Numbered from the stretch's first letter, positions 48,124 through 57,709 are shown. The stretch is DNA of 64,000 bases from DATJLY01 sp963729295 (GCA_963729295.1 CAVSNJ010000028.1:124001-188000); one strand, 5' to 3'. Made by a program: numbers and translations. Notes: generated from the sequence alone by a model not told the origin.

Positions 48124-50127
48124 CTACGAATCGAGCACCTGGCGCACCTTGGCGCCGAGATCCTGATAGGTGAAAGGCTTGTGGATGAGCTCGACGCCCG
48201 GCAGGAGGCGGCCTTTTTCCGCGAGCGCGCTTTCCGCGTAGCCCGAGGTGAAGAGCACGCGCAGCCCGTCCGCGCGGCGCACCGCCTCCTCCGCGAGCTG
48301 GCGCCCGTTCATGCGGCCGGGGAGGCCGATGTCGCTGAACAGCAGGCGGATGTCGGGATGGCGGTCGAGGAGACGCAGCGCCTCGTTCCCACGCGAGGCT
48401 TCGACCACGCGATAGCCCAATTCGCGCAAGGTGCCGGTGGTGAAGCGGCGCACGTCCTCGTCGTCTTCCACCACCAGGATTTTCTCGCGCCCCGGCGCCA
48501 ACGCGGGCGCGGGCGCGGCCGCGGCGCCGCGCGGGCGCGGCGCAGGTTCGGCGTCGGCCGCCGCCGCTTCGTGATGGCGCGGCAGATAGAGCGTCACGGT
48601 GGTGCCGCGGCCCGGCACGCTCGCGATCGCAATGCGGCCGCCCGACTGCTGCATGAAGCCATAAACCTGCGGCAGACCGAGCCCCGAACCCTTGCCGATC
48701 TCTTTCGTCGTGAAGAACGGCTCGAACGCGCGCGTCATCACCGCGTCCGTCATGCCGGTGCCGGTGTCGCTCACGGCGATCGCGACGTAGTTGCCCGCGG
48801 GAACATCCTCGGGCAGCGCGCGCTGCGCCCGCTCGAGCGTGAGGTTCGCGACGTCAATCGTGAGGCGGCCGCCCTCGGGCATGGCGTCGCGCGCGTTCAA
48901 GGCGAGATTGAGGAGCGCGTTCTCGAGCTGGTTCGCATCGACAAGCGCCGTGCGGATGTCGCTGCCGACCACAAGTTCGATCGCGATGCCTTCGCCGAGC
49001 GTGCGGCGCAGGAGCGTCACCGTGTTCTGAACCAGCGTCGCGATGTCGGTGGCGCGCGGCTGCAATGTCTGCTGGCGCGAGAAGGCCAGAAGCTGGCGCG
49101 TCAGGAGCGCTGCGCGGTTGGCGGCACGGAGCGCGGCGTTGGCCGGCGCATCGAGACCGCCGCCCTCGGCCGCGGCCAGCGTGCGCAAGCGCCGCAACAG
49201 TATTTCGAGATTGCCGACGACGACGGTCAGTAGGTTGTTGAAGTCGTGCGCCACGCCGCCGGTCAACTGGCCCACGGCCTCGAGCTTCTGCGCCTGGCGA
49301 AGCTGCGCCTCGATCGCGGATTTTTCGGTGAGGTCGCGGATGAAGCCGTTGACCAGGATGCCGTCGTGTCGCAGCAGGGCCGTTGCCGCCACCTCGATGC
49401 GGATCTTGGCGCCGTCCTTGCGCACGGCCTCCATTTCGATCCGGCGCCCGGCCGCGGACGGATTGCCCGCGCCGAGGAAGCGCTCGAACCCGGTCCAATG
49501 CTCGCCGCGCTGCTCCGGGGGGATGACGAGGTCGGCGAGTTTCTGGCCCAGCGCCTCGGCGCGCGACCAGCCGAAGATCGCGTGCGCCTGCGCGTTCCAT
49601 TCGCGGACGCGGCCCGTCTCATCGATCTGGACGAAGCCATCCAAGGCCATGTCGATGATGTCGCGCACCATGCGCTCGCTGTCGACCAGCGCTTCCTGCA
49701 CCTTCATGCGGCCGGTGATGTCGCGCGTGATCTTGGCGAAGCCGATGAGCCGGTCGGCGTCGTCGCGGATTGCGTCGATCACCACGCTCGCGAAGAAGCG
49801 CGAGCCGTCCTTGCGCACGCGCCAGCCATCGGCCTCGTAGCGGCCTTGCGTCGCGGCCTCGCGCAGCGCGCGCTGCGGCACGCCGGCCTCGCGGTCGGCG
49901 TCGGTGTAGAAGCGCGAGAAATGCTGGCCGATGATCTCGTGCGCGGGATAGCCCTTGATGCGCTCGGCGCCGCGGTTCCAGGTGAGCACGGTGCCGGACG
50001 GATCGAGCATGTAGATCGCGTAGTCGACGATGCCGCGCACCAGCGCCGATAACTGCTGGTCGACCCCGACCACGGAGTTCTTCAACTTGTGATTTTCCAC
50101 GGCGTCCGGTATGTCCGCTCCTCCCAT
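48124..50127 (-). CDS. Hybrid sensor histidine kinase with two PAS domains and a receiver domain
   Basis: A 667-residue soluble kinase with no membrane segment. Order: PAS 1 (about 25-140, AIYMLDPSGTVLTWNRGAER), PAS 2 (about 150-270, WNAQAHAIFGWS), HisKA with phospho-acceptor in GGVAHDFNNLL, HATPase with FEPFFTTKEIGKGSGLGL, and a C-terminal receiver with phosphorylatable Asp in LLFSDIGLPG. It would sense a cytoplasmic cue and pass phosphate through its own receiver. The stop lies 18 bp from the convergent MEDS gene. The start ATG 50127 has no clear upstream ribosome site. Confidence 0.87.
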   Translation of the reverse strand: MGGADIPDAVENHKLKNSVVGVDQQLSALVRGIVDYAIYMLDPSGTVLTWNRGAERIKGYPAHEIIGQHFSRFYTDADREAGVPQRALREAATQGRYEADGWRVRKDGSRFFASVVIDAIRDDADRLIGFAKITRDITGRMKVQEALVDSERMVRDIIDMALDGFVQIDETGRVREWNAQAHAIFGWSRAEALGQKLADLVIPPEQRGEHWTGFERFLGAGNPSAAGRRIEMEAVRKDGAKIRIEVAATALLRHDGILVNGFIRDLTEKSAIEAQLRQAQKLEAVGQLTGGVAHDFNNLLTVVVGNLEILLRRLRTLAAAEGGGLDAPANAALRAANRAALLTRQLLAFSRQQTLQPRATDIATLVQNTVTLLRRTLGEGIAIELVVGSDIRTALVDANQLENALLNLALNARDAMPEGGRLTIDVANLTLERAQRALPEDVPAGNYVAIAVSDTGTGMTDAVMTRAFEPFFTTKEIGKGSGLGLPQVYGFMQQSGGRIAIASVPGRGTTVTLYLPRHHEAAAADAEPAPRPRGAAAAPAPALAPGREKILVVEDDEDVRRFTTGTLRELGYRVVEASRGNEALRLLDRHPDIRLLFSDIGLPGRMNGRQLAEEAVRRADGLRVLFTSGYAESALAEKGRLLPGVELIHKPFTYQDLGAKVRQVLDS

Positions 50128-50235
50128 CCCCGGATAACACGGGCGAGCGCTCGCCGGCACCCTAGGCAAAACTGTGGCACGGCGCATCTGCCCCGAAGTA
50201 CCGGGGCGCTCGCCTTTTGGGGCATGTGGACAAAG

Positions 50236-50742
50236 TTAGCGCAACTTCGGCGCGATCAGCCCTTCCTTCTCGAGCAACGGGAAGATGCCGCCGCCGCGCA
50301 TCAAGCCGAGGAGCCGCTCGGGAATGGCGAGCGGCGCCAGCGATGTACCGGTGCGCAGGTTGGTGACGCGCCAGGCATCGGGGTCGAAGCGCGCGCGGTC
50401 GCCCTCGGCGAAAGCCTCGGCGCAGCCCGGACATTCGAGCGCCAGAAGCCCGTAATTGACGCTGTTGCGGAAGAAGAGCCCGTTGATCGATTCCGCCATG
50501 AGGAACGAGACGCCGCAATTCCTGAGCGAACGCGAGGCCGGCCGGTTCGAGCCCATGCCGAAATTGTGCCCCGCCACGATCGCATCGCCGGGCTTCATCT
50601 CAGCAACCCAGCCGGGGCGGTTCGCAAGGAACACGGCCTTCTGCTGCTCGGCCTCGGATTTCGCCTGCACGGTCGCGGGCAGCATCAGATCGGTGTTGAT
50701 GTCGTCGCCGAATTTCCACAGCTTCGCTTCGATCGCGCTCAT
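50236..50742 (-). CDS. Aconitase-family dehydratase, small subunit (LeuD-like)
   Basis: A 168-residue swivel-domain subunit: FGDDINTDLMLPA and GHNFGMGSNRPASRSLR match the 3-isopropylmalate dehydratase small subunit, including the substrate-binding GSNR. Its ATG overlaps the large-subunit stop by 4 bp, so the two form a heterodimer. Leucine biosynthesis is possible, but no leu genes are nearby, and related pairs act on homoaconitate or methyl-substituted malates. Confidence 0.85.
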   Translation of the reverse strand: MSAIEAKLWKFGDDINTDLMLPATVQAKSEAEQQKAVFLANRPGWVAEMKPGDAIVAGHNFGMGSNRPASRSLRNCGVSFLMAESINGLFFRNSVNYGLLALECPGCAEAFAEGDRARFDPDAWRVTNLRTGTSLAPLAIPERLLGLMRGGGIFPLLEKEGLIAPKLR

Positions 50743-52004
50743 CCGAGATCTCCCTCGAAATACGTCGCGGCCGAGGCGATCTGGCCGGCCAGGGCCGAGG
50801 CCGCCACGGTCGCGGGCGAGGCCATGAAGATGCGCGCGGAGGGATCGCCCATGCGGCCCTTGAAATTGCGCGTGCTCGCGGTGATGCACACCTCACCCGC
50901 GGCGAGGACGCCCATGTGGCCGCCGAAGCATGCGCCGCACGTGGCCGCCGTCACGACCGCGCCGGCATCGACCAGCGTTTCGACATAGCCCGCCTTCAGC
51001 GCGGCGCGGTAGATCGCCTGCGAGCCCGGCGTGACGATGAGGCGCACGCCCTTGGCGACGCGCTTGCCCTTCACCACCTTCGCCGCCACCGCGAAATCGT
51101 CGAGCGTGCCGTTGGCGCAGGAGCCGATGAATGCCTGATCGATCTTCTGGCCCGCGACCTGCCCCACCGGCACGGAATTCTGAATCACGGAATCCGGCAA
51201 TGCCACGAGCGGCTCGATCGTGTCGAGATCGATGGGCCGCGTCTCCTTGTAGCGCGCGTCGGGATCGGGCCAGGCCGGCTCGAACGGCGCCTTGTTGCGC
51301 TCGCGGACATAGTCCAGCATCGCGTCGTCGGGCTCGAAGATCACGAACTCGGCCGAAAGCTCGGTGCCCATGATGGCGAGCGTTCGGCGCGCGTTGAGGC
51401 TGAGCGATTGGACGCCGGGCCCGCCATATTCGACGTTCTGGTTGACGTGCGCGCCGTGCTTGCCGGCGATCGTCAGGAACACATCCTTGGCCGAGACGCC
51501 CGCGCGCAATTTGCCGGCGAGCTCGTAGCGGATCGTCTCGCCGACGCGGAACCAGGTGCGCCCGGTGGTAACGGCGAACAGCGTCTCCGGCAGGCCCACG
51601 CCGCGCGCGGCGCAGTTGAAGGCGCCGCCGCCGCAGGTATGGCTGTCGGGATTGACCAGCACGGTGCCGGGCAGCGCATAGGCGTTGTCGGCAACGACGA
51701 CATGGCTGATGCCCTGGTCGTAGCCGATGTCGTGGAAGCGCTTGATGCCGAAGCGGGCGACGAACTCGCGCGCGCGCCGGTGCGCCGCCGCGGTCTCGGG
51801 GTCGTTCGCCGGCGCCAAGTGGTCGAGCACGACGACGACCCGGTCGGGATCGTCGAGCTTCAGGATTTCGCGCCAGCTCGCGGGCAGGAAGTTCATGTCG
51901 AGAAAAACGGCGGTGCCGACCGACACGACGGCGATCTCGCCGGGCGAGACGGTTTTCGTCCCGCCCGCCTTCGCCAGGATTTTTTCCGCCATCGTCATAC
52001 CCAT
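50739..52004 (-). CDS. Aconitase-family dehydratase, large subunit (LeuC-like)
   Basis: A 421-residue [4Fe-4S] subunit. Cluster cysteines are expected in SHTCGGG and in ATCGACFGGH; AFIGSCANGTLDDF supplies the third. The size fits the short homoaconitase/IPM-isomerase type rather than the 465-residue enterobacterial LeuC. Together with the small subunit it would catalyse reversible hydration/dehydration of a hydroxy-dicarboxylic acid. GGGAGGC lies before ATG 52004. The exact substrate is unknown. Confidence 0.86.
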   Translation of the reverse strand: MGMTMAEKILAKAGGTKTVSPGEIAVVSVGTAVFLDMNFLPASWREILKLDDPDRVVVVLDHLAPANDPETAAAHRRAREFVARFGIKRFHDIGYDQGISHVVVADNAYALPGTVLVNPDSHTCGGGAFNCAARGVGLPETLFAVTTGRTWFRVGETIRYELAGKLRAGVSAKDVFLTIAGKHGAHVNQNVEYGGPGVQSLSLNARRTLAIMGTELSAEFVIFEPDDAMLDYVRERNKAPFEPAWPDPDARYKETRPIDLDTIEPLVALPDSVIQNSVPVGQVAGQKIDQAFIGSCANGTLDDFAVAAKVVKGKRVAKGVRLIVTPGSQAIYRAALKAGYVETLVDAGAVVTAATCGACFGGHMGVLAAGEVCITASTRNFKGRMGDPSARIFMASPATVAASALAGQIASAATYFEGDLG

Positions 52005-52095
52005 GGGCGCCTCCCTCGGGCAGCATGATAGACCGGCCGGAAGCGGAAACGGGAGTGCGTCCTTCGCGGACGCCGCTCCGGGGCGCCGCTCGGGG

Positions 52096-52989
52096 TCAGG
52101 CGTTTTCTTTTCCCTTGAGGTGCTTCGCGAAGAAATCGAGCGTGCGCTGCCAGGCGAGCTTGGCCGCGGCCTCGTCGTAGCGCGACGTGGTGTCGTCGTT
52201 GAAGGCGTGGTTGGCGCCTTCGTAGGTGAAGGACTGGAAGCTGATATTGGCTTTCTTCAGCGCATCCTCGTAGCCCGGGCGCGAGGCGCCGACGCGCGTG
52301 TCGAGCCCGGCATAATGCAGCATGAGCGCCGCCTTGATGTTCGCCACCTTGTCGAGCGGCGGCGCCACGCCGTAATAGGCGACCACGGCGGCGAGATCGG
52401 GCGAGGCCTCGGCGAGCTCGTTGGCGCCGCCGCCGCCCCAGCAGAAGCCCACCGCGCCGATCTTGCCGGTGACGTCGGTGCGGCTCTTCAGGTAGGCCAC
52501 CGCCTTCACCGCGTCGGCGGTGGCAAGCTCGCGATCCATTTTCGCGAATTCCTGCATCGCCTGATCCTCGTCGGCGGGCGTGCCGCCGAGCGGCGACATG
52601 AAATCGGGCGCGAGCGCAACGTAGCCCGCGACCGCGAGGCGTCGCGCGACATCCTCGATATGCGGATTGAGGCCGCGGTTCTGGTGAATGACGATGACGG
52701 CCGGAAGCTTCTCCGCGCCCTTGGGCCGCGCGAGATAGGCCTTCACCGGCCCGCTCGCGCCGGGATAGGTGATGCGCTGGGTTTCGAGGCGCGGATCGTC
52801 GGCGCTCACCTGCGCCGCGAGCGCGTAGTTGGGGCGCAACAGCGCCATCATCGAGGTCGCGAGCGCGGCAGATCCCACGAGTGCCGTCAGCCGCTCGAGG
52901 AACAGCCTGCGGTCGAGATGGGTGTGGGTGAAGTCGTCGTAGAGATCGATGACGCGCTGGTCGATTTGCTCGAGGACGGCCCGGTCCAT
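52096..52989 (-). CDS. Dienelactone hydrolase family protein with N-terminal export-like extension
   Basis: A 297-residue alpha/beta-hydrolase. The nucleophile is Cys in GFCWGGGG, with Asp in YAGLDTRV and His in GANHAFND completing the triad of carboxymethylenebutenolidase. The first 60 residues include DRRLFLERL followed by a hydrophobic stretch, resembling a twin-arginine signal anchor placed after a 26-residue leader, so it may be exported by Tat. The natural substrate is probably an ester or lactone. Confidence 0.83.
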   Translation of the reverse strand: MDRAVLEQIDQRVIDLYDDFTHTHLDRRLFLERLTALVGSAALATSMMALLRPNYALAAQVSADDPRLETQRITYPGASGPVKAYLARPKGAEKLPAVIVIHQNRGLNPHIEDVARRLAVAGYVALAPDFMSPLGGTPADEDQAMQEFAKMDRELATADAVKAVAYLKSRTDVTGKIGAVGFCWGGGGANELAEASPDLAAVVAYYGVAPPLDKVANIKAALMLHYAGLDTRVGASRPGYEDALKKANISFQSFTYEGANHAFNDDTTSRYDEAAAKLAWQRTLDFFAKHLKGKENA

Positions 52990-53043
52990 AATTTCCTCCC
53001 GCTCATCGCCCGATTTTATTCTCGCGCGCGGGGGTGGGAATGC

Positions 53044-53532
53044 TCAGAAAGGGGTGACGTCGGCGTCCGGCGGTAAATTCTTTGCGAGCGCGAGCGCGGT
53101 GAGGCCAAGGGTCGGATGGCGCCAGCCGGGCGCGATCTCGGCGAGCGGGCGCAGCACGAAGGCGCGCTCGTGGAGGCGCGGATGCGGCAGGACGAGCCCG
53201 TCTGCGCCATCGCCGACAATGTCGTCGTAAGCGAGGAGATCGAGGTCGAGCGTGCGCGCGGCGTCTTTGGCGCCGCGCACGCGGCCAAAGCGCGTCTCGA
53301 TCCGGTGCAGGAGCGCGAGCAGCGCTTTCGGATCGAGCGCTGTGGCGACGAGGACGACGGCGTTGACGTAGTCGGGCTGATCCGACGCCGGCACCGGCGC
53401 CGAGCGATACCAGCGCGAGCGTTTTTCGACGCGCACGCCCGCTTCTTCGAGCGCCGCCAGCGCCGCCGCGAGCGTTTCTGCGGGCGCCCCGGCGCTACTC
53501 GGCAGATTGGCGCCCAATGCAATGACGATCAT
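53044..53532 (-). CDS. folK: 2-amino-4-hydroxy-6-hydroxymethyldihydropteridine pyrophosphokinase
   Basis: A 162-residue HPPK: IALGANLPS, YRSAPVPASDQPDYVNAVV, TLDLDLLAYDD and VLPHPRLHERAFVL are all hallmark blocks. It pyrophosphorylates the pterin before FolP (62689-63813) joins it to p-aminobenzoate. In this window folK is separated from folP and folB by 9 kb of unrelated genes. Confidence 0.94.
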   Translation of the reverse strand: MIVIALGANLPSSAGAPAETLAAALAALEEAGVRVEKRSRWYRSAPVPASDQPDYVNAVVLVATALDPKALLALLHRIETRFGRVRGAKDAARTLDLDLLAYDDIVGDGADGLVLPHPRLHERAFVLRPLAEIAPGWRHPTLGLTALALAKNLPPDADVTPF

Positions 53533-53619
53533 TGCGCGCCCGCAGCCGCGCTTGACGGCGCGAAAGGCTTCACGCCAAATGGGCGCCGATAGTGGAAGTG
53601 ATTGGGAGCAAAATTAATC

Positions 53620-54174
53620 ATGTTTTACGCATCCGAGCGAATCGCCCTGTTCATCGACGGCGCCAATCTTTACGCGGCGGCGCGCGCGCTGCAATTCGAC
53701 ATCGACTACAAGCGGCTGTTGGAACTGTTCGGCGCCAAGGGACGATTGATCCGCGCCTTTTATTACACCGCGCTGCTGGAGGACCAGGAATATTCGCCGA
53801 TCCGGCCGCTCGTCGATTGGCTCGATTATAACGGCTACACCATGGTGACGAAGCCGGCCAAGGAATTCACCGACGGCTTCGGCCGGCGCAAGGTGAAGGG
53901 CAACATGGATATCGAGCTCGCCATCGACGTGATGGAGATGGCGCCGCATCTGGACCATATCGTGCTGTTCTCGGGCGACGGGGATTTCCGCCGTCTCGTC
54001 GAGGCCGTGCAAAGGAAGGGCGTGCGCGTCTCGGTCGTGTCGACGACGCGCTCGGCGCCGCCGATGATCGCCGACGAGCTGCGCCGACAGGCCGACACGT
54101 TCATCGAGCTGCAGGAGATTGCGCCACAGATCATGCGCGCCCATCACCGCGAGAGCCAAGCGCTCGCGACGTGA
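53620..54174 (+). CDS. NYN-domain (LabA/DUF88) protein, putative ribonuclease
   Basis: A 184-residue PIN-like NYN domain protein. The acidic metal-site residues lie in LFIDGANLY, NMDIELAIDVMEM and LFSGDGDFRRLV. The family includes LabA and Limkain-type proteins, mostly predicted RNases. It overlaps the downstream uracil-DNA glycosylase by 4 bp, a pairing also seen in other alphaproteobacteria. ATG 53620 is chosen over TTG 53602, which has no upstream ribosome site. Confidence 0.85.
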   Translation: MFYASERIALFIDGANLYAAARALQFDIDYKRLLELFGAKGRLIRAFYYTALLEDQEYSPIRPLVDWLDYNGYTMVTKPAKEFTDGFGRRKVKGNMDIELAIDVMEMAPHLDHIVLFSGDGDFRRLVEAVQRKGVRVSVVSTTRSAPPMIADELRRQADTFIELQEIAPQIMRAHHRESQALAT

Positions 54175-54830
54175 GCGAGCGGCCTCGGTTGGACGAGCCG
54201 GGGCGCGACTGCGCGCTCTGCCCGCGGCTCGAGAAATTCCGCAAGGCCCAACGCGCCGAGCACGGCGATTGGCACAACGCGCCGGTGCCGTCCTTCGGCG
54301 ACCCGGACGCGCGGCTCCTGATCGTCGGGCTGGCGCCGGGATTGAAGGGCGCCAACCGCACCGGCCGGCCCTTCACCGGCGATTTCGCCGGCGATCTGCT
54401 CTACGCAACGCTCATAAAATTCGGGCTTGCGCGCGGGACATATGCGGCGCGCGCCGACGACGGGCTGACACTCGCGCAGTGCCGCATCAGCAACGCCGTG
54501 CGCTGCGTGCCGCCCGAGAACAAGCCCGTGCCGGCCGAGATCGCCTCGTGCCGGCCGTTTCTCGTCGCCGAGATCGCGGCCATGAAAAATCTCGAGGCGG
54601 TGCTGGCGCTGGGCGCGATCGCGCATCACTCGGTGCTGGCGGCCTTGGGCGAGCGGCGCTCGGCGCACCCTTTCGCGCACGGCGCGATCCATCGCTTGCA
54701 GGGCGGGCTCGTCCTTGCCGACAGCTATCACTGCTCGCGCTACAACACCAACACCGGCAAGCTCACGACGAAAATGTTCGAGGACGTGTTCGCCGCATTG
54801 CAGGAGATTGCGCCGCTCCGCGCGCAATGA
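54171..54830 (+). CDS. Uracil-DNA glycosylase, family 5 (UDGb-like)
   Basis: A 219-residue UDG. Motif 1 GLAPGLKGANRTGRPFTGD lacks the catalytic Asp/Asn of families 1-4 at the usual place, and motif 2 HCSRYNTNTG carries the conserved His; together these define family 5. Cys14 and Cys17 (CALC) and two later cysteines (AVRCV, IASCRP) should bind a [4Fe-4S] cluster. It removes uracil, hypoxanthine or related bases from DNA. GTG 54171 overlaps the NYN stop (GTGA). Confidence 0.9.
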   Translation: MSERPRLDEPGRDCALCPRLEKFRKAQRAEHGDWHNAPVPSFGDPDARLLIVGLAPGLKGANRTGRPFTGDFAGDLLYATLIKFGLARGTYAARADDGLTLAQCRISNAVRCVPPENKPVPAEIASCRPFLVAEIAAMKNLEAVLALGAIAHHSVLAALGERRSAHPFAHGAIHRLQGGLVLADSYHCSRYNTNTGKLTTKMFEDVFAALQEIAPLRAQ

Positions 54831-54864
54831 CATAAAGGAGCGCGAAGGGCTGGGGGAGCAACGC

Positions 54865-56208
54865 GTGAGCGAAGGAAATTTCAGCGCTGCCGAGATGCAG
54901 GTCTTCGGCAAGGTGTCGCGCCGGTTCCTGTGGTTCATCATGCTGCTCTTCATGGTGAACTTCGTCGATCGCGGCAACGTCGGCTTCGCCGCGCTCACCA
55001 TGAACAAGGACATCGGCATCTCGTCCTCGACCTTCGCGCTGTCGCTGACCTGCTTCGCGGTCGTCTATTTCCTGTGCGAGATTCCGGGCAATTTGATCCT
55101 CGAGCGCGTCGGCGCGCGCACCTGGTTGGCGCGGATCGCCGTGACGTGGGGCCTTGCTTCGTGCGCCTGCATGTTCATCGTCGGCGCGAAAAGCCTCATC
55201 TCGCTGCGCGTGCTCGTCGGCATCGCCGAAGCCGGATTCGCGCCCGGCACGGTGCTCTACATGACCTACTGGTTCCCGCAATTCTATCGCGCCCGCGCCC
55301 AGGCCAACTACATGATCGCGCAGCCGATCGCATCGGCGCTCAGCGCGACCGTGTCGGGCTTCATCCTCGGGCTCAACGGCTATTTCGGCCTCGCCGGATG
55401 GCGCTGGCTCTTCCTGATCGAGGGATTGCCGTCGGTCATCCTCGGCCTCATCGCGTTCTTCTATCTGACCGACAAACCCAAGGACGCGAAGTGGCTGAGC
55501 GAAAGCGAGAAGGCGACCGTCATCGCCGCCTTGCAGCGCGACGAGGAGGCACGCGCGCGCCGCGCGCCGCAGGCGACGTTCCGCTCCGCCACGCGCGAGA
55601 TCCTGAGCCGCAATTTCCTCATCATCTGCTTCGCCTATGGCTGCGACATCGGCAATGCGAGCGCCACCGGCACCTGGATGCCGCAGATCCTGCACAGCAT
55701 CAACAAGCCCGGCACGCCCTACTGGGTGATCGGGCTTTTGTCCGCGATCCCGGCAATCGCCGCGCTCATCGCGATGCCGCTCTGGACGCGCCACGCCGAC
55801 CGGACGCGCGAGCGCTTCTGGCATTGCGTGCTGCCGATGGTGTTGGGCTGCATCGGCTGGTGCATCGCCGCGGGCGCGGGCAATCCGTCGCTTCAGCTCG
55901 CCGGGCTCGTGCTCGCCAATATCGGCACCGTCTCGGCGTGGCCGGTGTTCTTCACGCTGCCCTCGCTCATGCTAGCGCCCAACGCGCGCGCCGCCGGCAT
56001 CGCGTTCCTCAACGTCATCGGCATCGCCGGCACGGCGGTGACGCCGCTCATCATGGGCATCATGAAGGACGCGACCGGCACGTTCACCGCCTCGATGATC
56101 TCGATGGGCCTGGTGTTCCTGATCGGCGCGGCCTCGATGTTCCTGGTGCCGCGCCGCATCGTCGCCGGCGGCGAAGCGGCGGAGGTGGTGCCTTCGGCCG
56201 CGCAGTAG
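54865..56208 (+). CDS. MFS transporter, anion:cation symporter family-like
   Basis: A 447-residue major facilitator with 12 predicted membrane helices. FVDRGNVGFA in helix 1 and GIAEAGFAPGTVLYMTYWFP are typical of the ACS/tartrate-phthalate group that imports organic anions by proton symport. GTG 54865 follows GGGGGAG at 7 nt; the ATG inside (AEMQVFGK) is a shorter option. The substrate is not evident. Confidence 0.85.
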   Translation: MSEGNFSAAEMQVFGKVSRRFLWFIMLLFMVNFVDRGNVGFAALTMNKDIGISSSTFALSLTCFAVVYFLCEIPGNLILERVGARTWLARIAVTWGLASCACMFIVGAKSLISLRVLVGIAEAGFAPGTVLYMTYWFPQFYRARAQANYMIAQPIASALSATVSGFILGLNGYFGLAGWRWLFLIEGLPSVILGLIAFFYLTDKPKDAKWLSESEKATVIAALQRDEEARARRAPQATFRSATREILSRNFLIICFAYGCDIGNASATGTWMPQILHSINKPGTPYWVIGLLSAIPAIAALIAMPLWTRHADRTRERFWHCVLPMVLGCIGWCIAAGAGNPSLQLAGLVLANIGTVSAWPVFFTLPSLMLAPNARAAGIAFLNVIGIAGTAVTPLIMGIMKDATGTFTASMISMGLVFLIGAASMFLVPRRIVAGGEAAEVVPSAAQ

Positions 56209-56211
56209 GCG

Positions 56212-56676
56212 CTATCCCCTCTCGCGCATCAGGCGGGCGCGGTCGCGCTGCCAGTCGCGCGTTTTTTCGACCTCGCGGCGGTCTTCCTTGCGCCGGTGCT
56301 TGGCGAGGCCCAGTTCGAGCTTGGCGCGGCCGCGCTCGTTGAAATAGACGGCGAGCGCGAGGATCGTCACGCCTTCGCGCTTCACCGCGCCAAGGAGCCG
56401 GTTGATCTCGCGCCGGCGCAGCAGAAGTCTTCGCGGGCGATGCGGATCGTGGTTGAAGCGCGCCGCGGGATAGGCCGGGAAATGCGCGTTGAGCAGAAAA
56501 ATCTCGCCGCCGCGCTCGGTCGCATAGGCCTCGTTGATGCTGGCGAGGCCCTGGCGCAAGACCTTGACCTCGGTGCCGACGAGCTCGATGCCGGCCTCGA
56601 TCGTTTCCTCGATGGCGTAGTCGTGCCGCGCGCGCCGGTTCTGCGCGACGTAGCGCTCGGTCCCGCGGAGCGCCAT
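56212..56676 (-). CDS. smpB: SsrA-binding protein SmpB
   Basis: A 154-residue SmpB: VAQNRRARHDYAIEETIEAG, GTEVKVLRQG and a basic C-terminal tail (KRKEDRR-like, LAKHRRKEDRREVEKTRDW). It delivers tmRNA to stalled ribosomes. The ssrA gene itself is not seen in this window. It starts 7 bp after the dapA stop, a common alphaproteobacterial pairing. Confidence 0.94.
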   Translation of the reverse strand: MALRGTERYVAQNRRARHDYAIEETIEAGIELVGTEVKVLRQGLASINEAYATERGGEIFLLNAHFPAYPAARFNHDPHRPRRLLLRRREINRLLGAVKREGVTILALAVYFNERGRAKLELGLAKHRRKEDRREVEKTRDWQRDRARLMRERG

Positions 56677-56683
56677 CGCCTCG

Positions 56684-57559
56684 TTAGTTGAGGACGCCGG
56701 CGGCGCGCATGGCGCCGCGCACTTTTTCCTGCGCCTCGGCACTGGCGGCGACGAGCGGCAGGCGCACATCGGGCGTCGATTTGTCGAGCAGCGAGGCCGC
56801 GTACTTGACCGGCGCCGGACTCGTCTCGCAGAAGAGCGCGTCGTGGAGCGGCGCCAGGCGCTCGTTCAACGCCATGGCGCGCGTGGCATCGCCCTTCTGC
56901 CAGGCCTCGTGCATGTCGGCGCACGCGCGCGGGGCGACGTTGGCGGTGACGGAAATGCAGCCATCGCCGCCCTGCGCCAGGAACGCCAGGACGGTGATGT
57001 CCTCGCCGGACAGCATGGCGAAGTCCTTGCCGCACGCGGCGCGCGTCTTCAGCGGGCGCGCGAGGTCGTTGGTCGCATCCTTGACGCCGACGATGTGCGG
57101 CAGCTGTGCGAGCCGCGCCATGGTGGCGACGCTCATGTCGATGACGCAGCGCGCCGGGATGTTGTAGATGAGGATCGGCAGCTCGGTTGCGTCATGCAAG
57201 GCCTTGAAGTGCTGGTAGAGCCCTTCCTGGGTCGGCTTGTTGTAATAGGGCGTGACGACGAGCGCGCCGTCGGCGCCCGCCTTCTGGGCGTGGCGCGTGA
57301 AGTCGATCGCCTCCTCGGTCGAGTTGGAGCCGGTGCCGGCGATGACCGGGACCCGCCCCTTCGCCACCTCGACGCAGAGCTCGACGACGCGCTTGTGCTC
57401 GGCATGGCTCAGGGTCGGCGATTCGCCGGTCGTGCCGCACGGCACGACGGCGTGCGTCCCTTCCTTGATCTGCCAGTCGACGAAGCTCTGAAAGCGCTTC
57501 TCGTCGACGGCGCCATTCCGGAACGGCGTGATGAGCGCGACCAGCGAGCCCTTGAACAT
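56684..57559 (-). CDS. dapA: 4-hydroxy-tetrahydrodipicolinate synthase
   Basis: A 291-residue DapA TIM barrel. GTTGESPTLSHAEH binds pyruvate, Tyr of IYNIPAR is catalytic and Lys of VGVKDAT forms the Schiff base. It condenses pyruvate with aspartate semialdehyde in lysine and diaminopimelate synthesis, feeding peptidoglycan. GGAGGAC precedes ATG 57559. Confidence 0.93.
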   Translation of the reverse strand: MFKGSLVALITPFRNGAVDEKRFQSFVDWQIKEGTHAVVPCGTTGESPTLSHAEHKRVVELCVEVAKGRVPVIAGTGSNSTEEAIDFTRHAQKAGADGALVVTPYYNKPTQEGLYQHFKALHDATELPILIYNIPARCVIDMSVATMARLAQLPHIVGVKDATNDLARPLKTRAACGKDFAMLSGEDITVLAFLAQGGDGCISVTANVAPRACADMHEAWQKGDATRAMALNERLAPLHDALFCETSPAPVKYAASLLDKSTPDVRLPLVAASAEAQEKVRGAMRAAGVLN

Positions 57560-57656
57560 GGCGTCCTCCGGCGAAAGGGCCGATCAACGAACCTTAACGG
57601 AGGACAGGAGCGCCTTCAACCCGTGCCAACTCTGGCGCGATTGGCCCTCGGCGTTT

Positions 57657-57686
57657 TTGTCTCGTTAGGAAAGGTGCTGGTATCAT
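57657..57686 (+). promoter_or_regulatory. Putative promoter for the lytic transglycosylase gene
   Basis: TTGTCT (57657-57662) and TATCAT (57681-57686) are 18 bp apart, 24-48 bp before the candidate starts of the transglycosylase. The -10 box matches 5 of 6 positions, the -35 box 4 of 6. It lies in the divergent gap after dapA. Confidence 0.4.
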
Positions 57687-57709
57687 GGTAAATTATTCGC
57701 CCGCCGATT

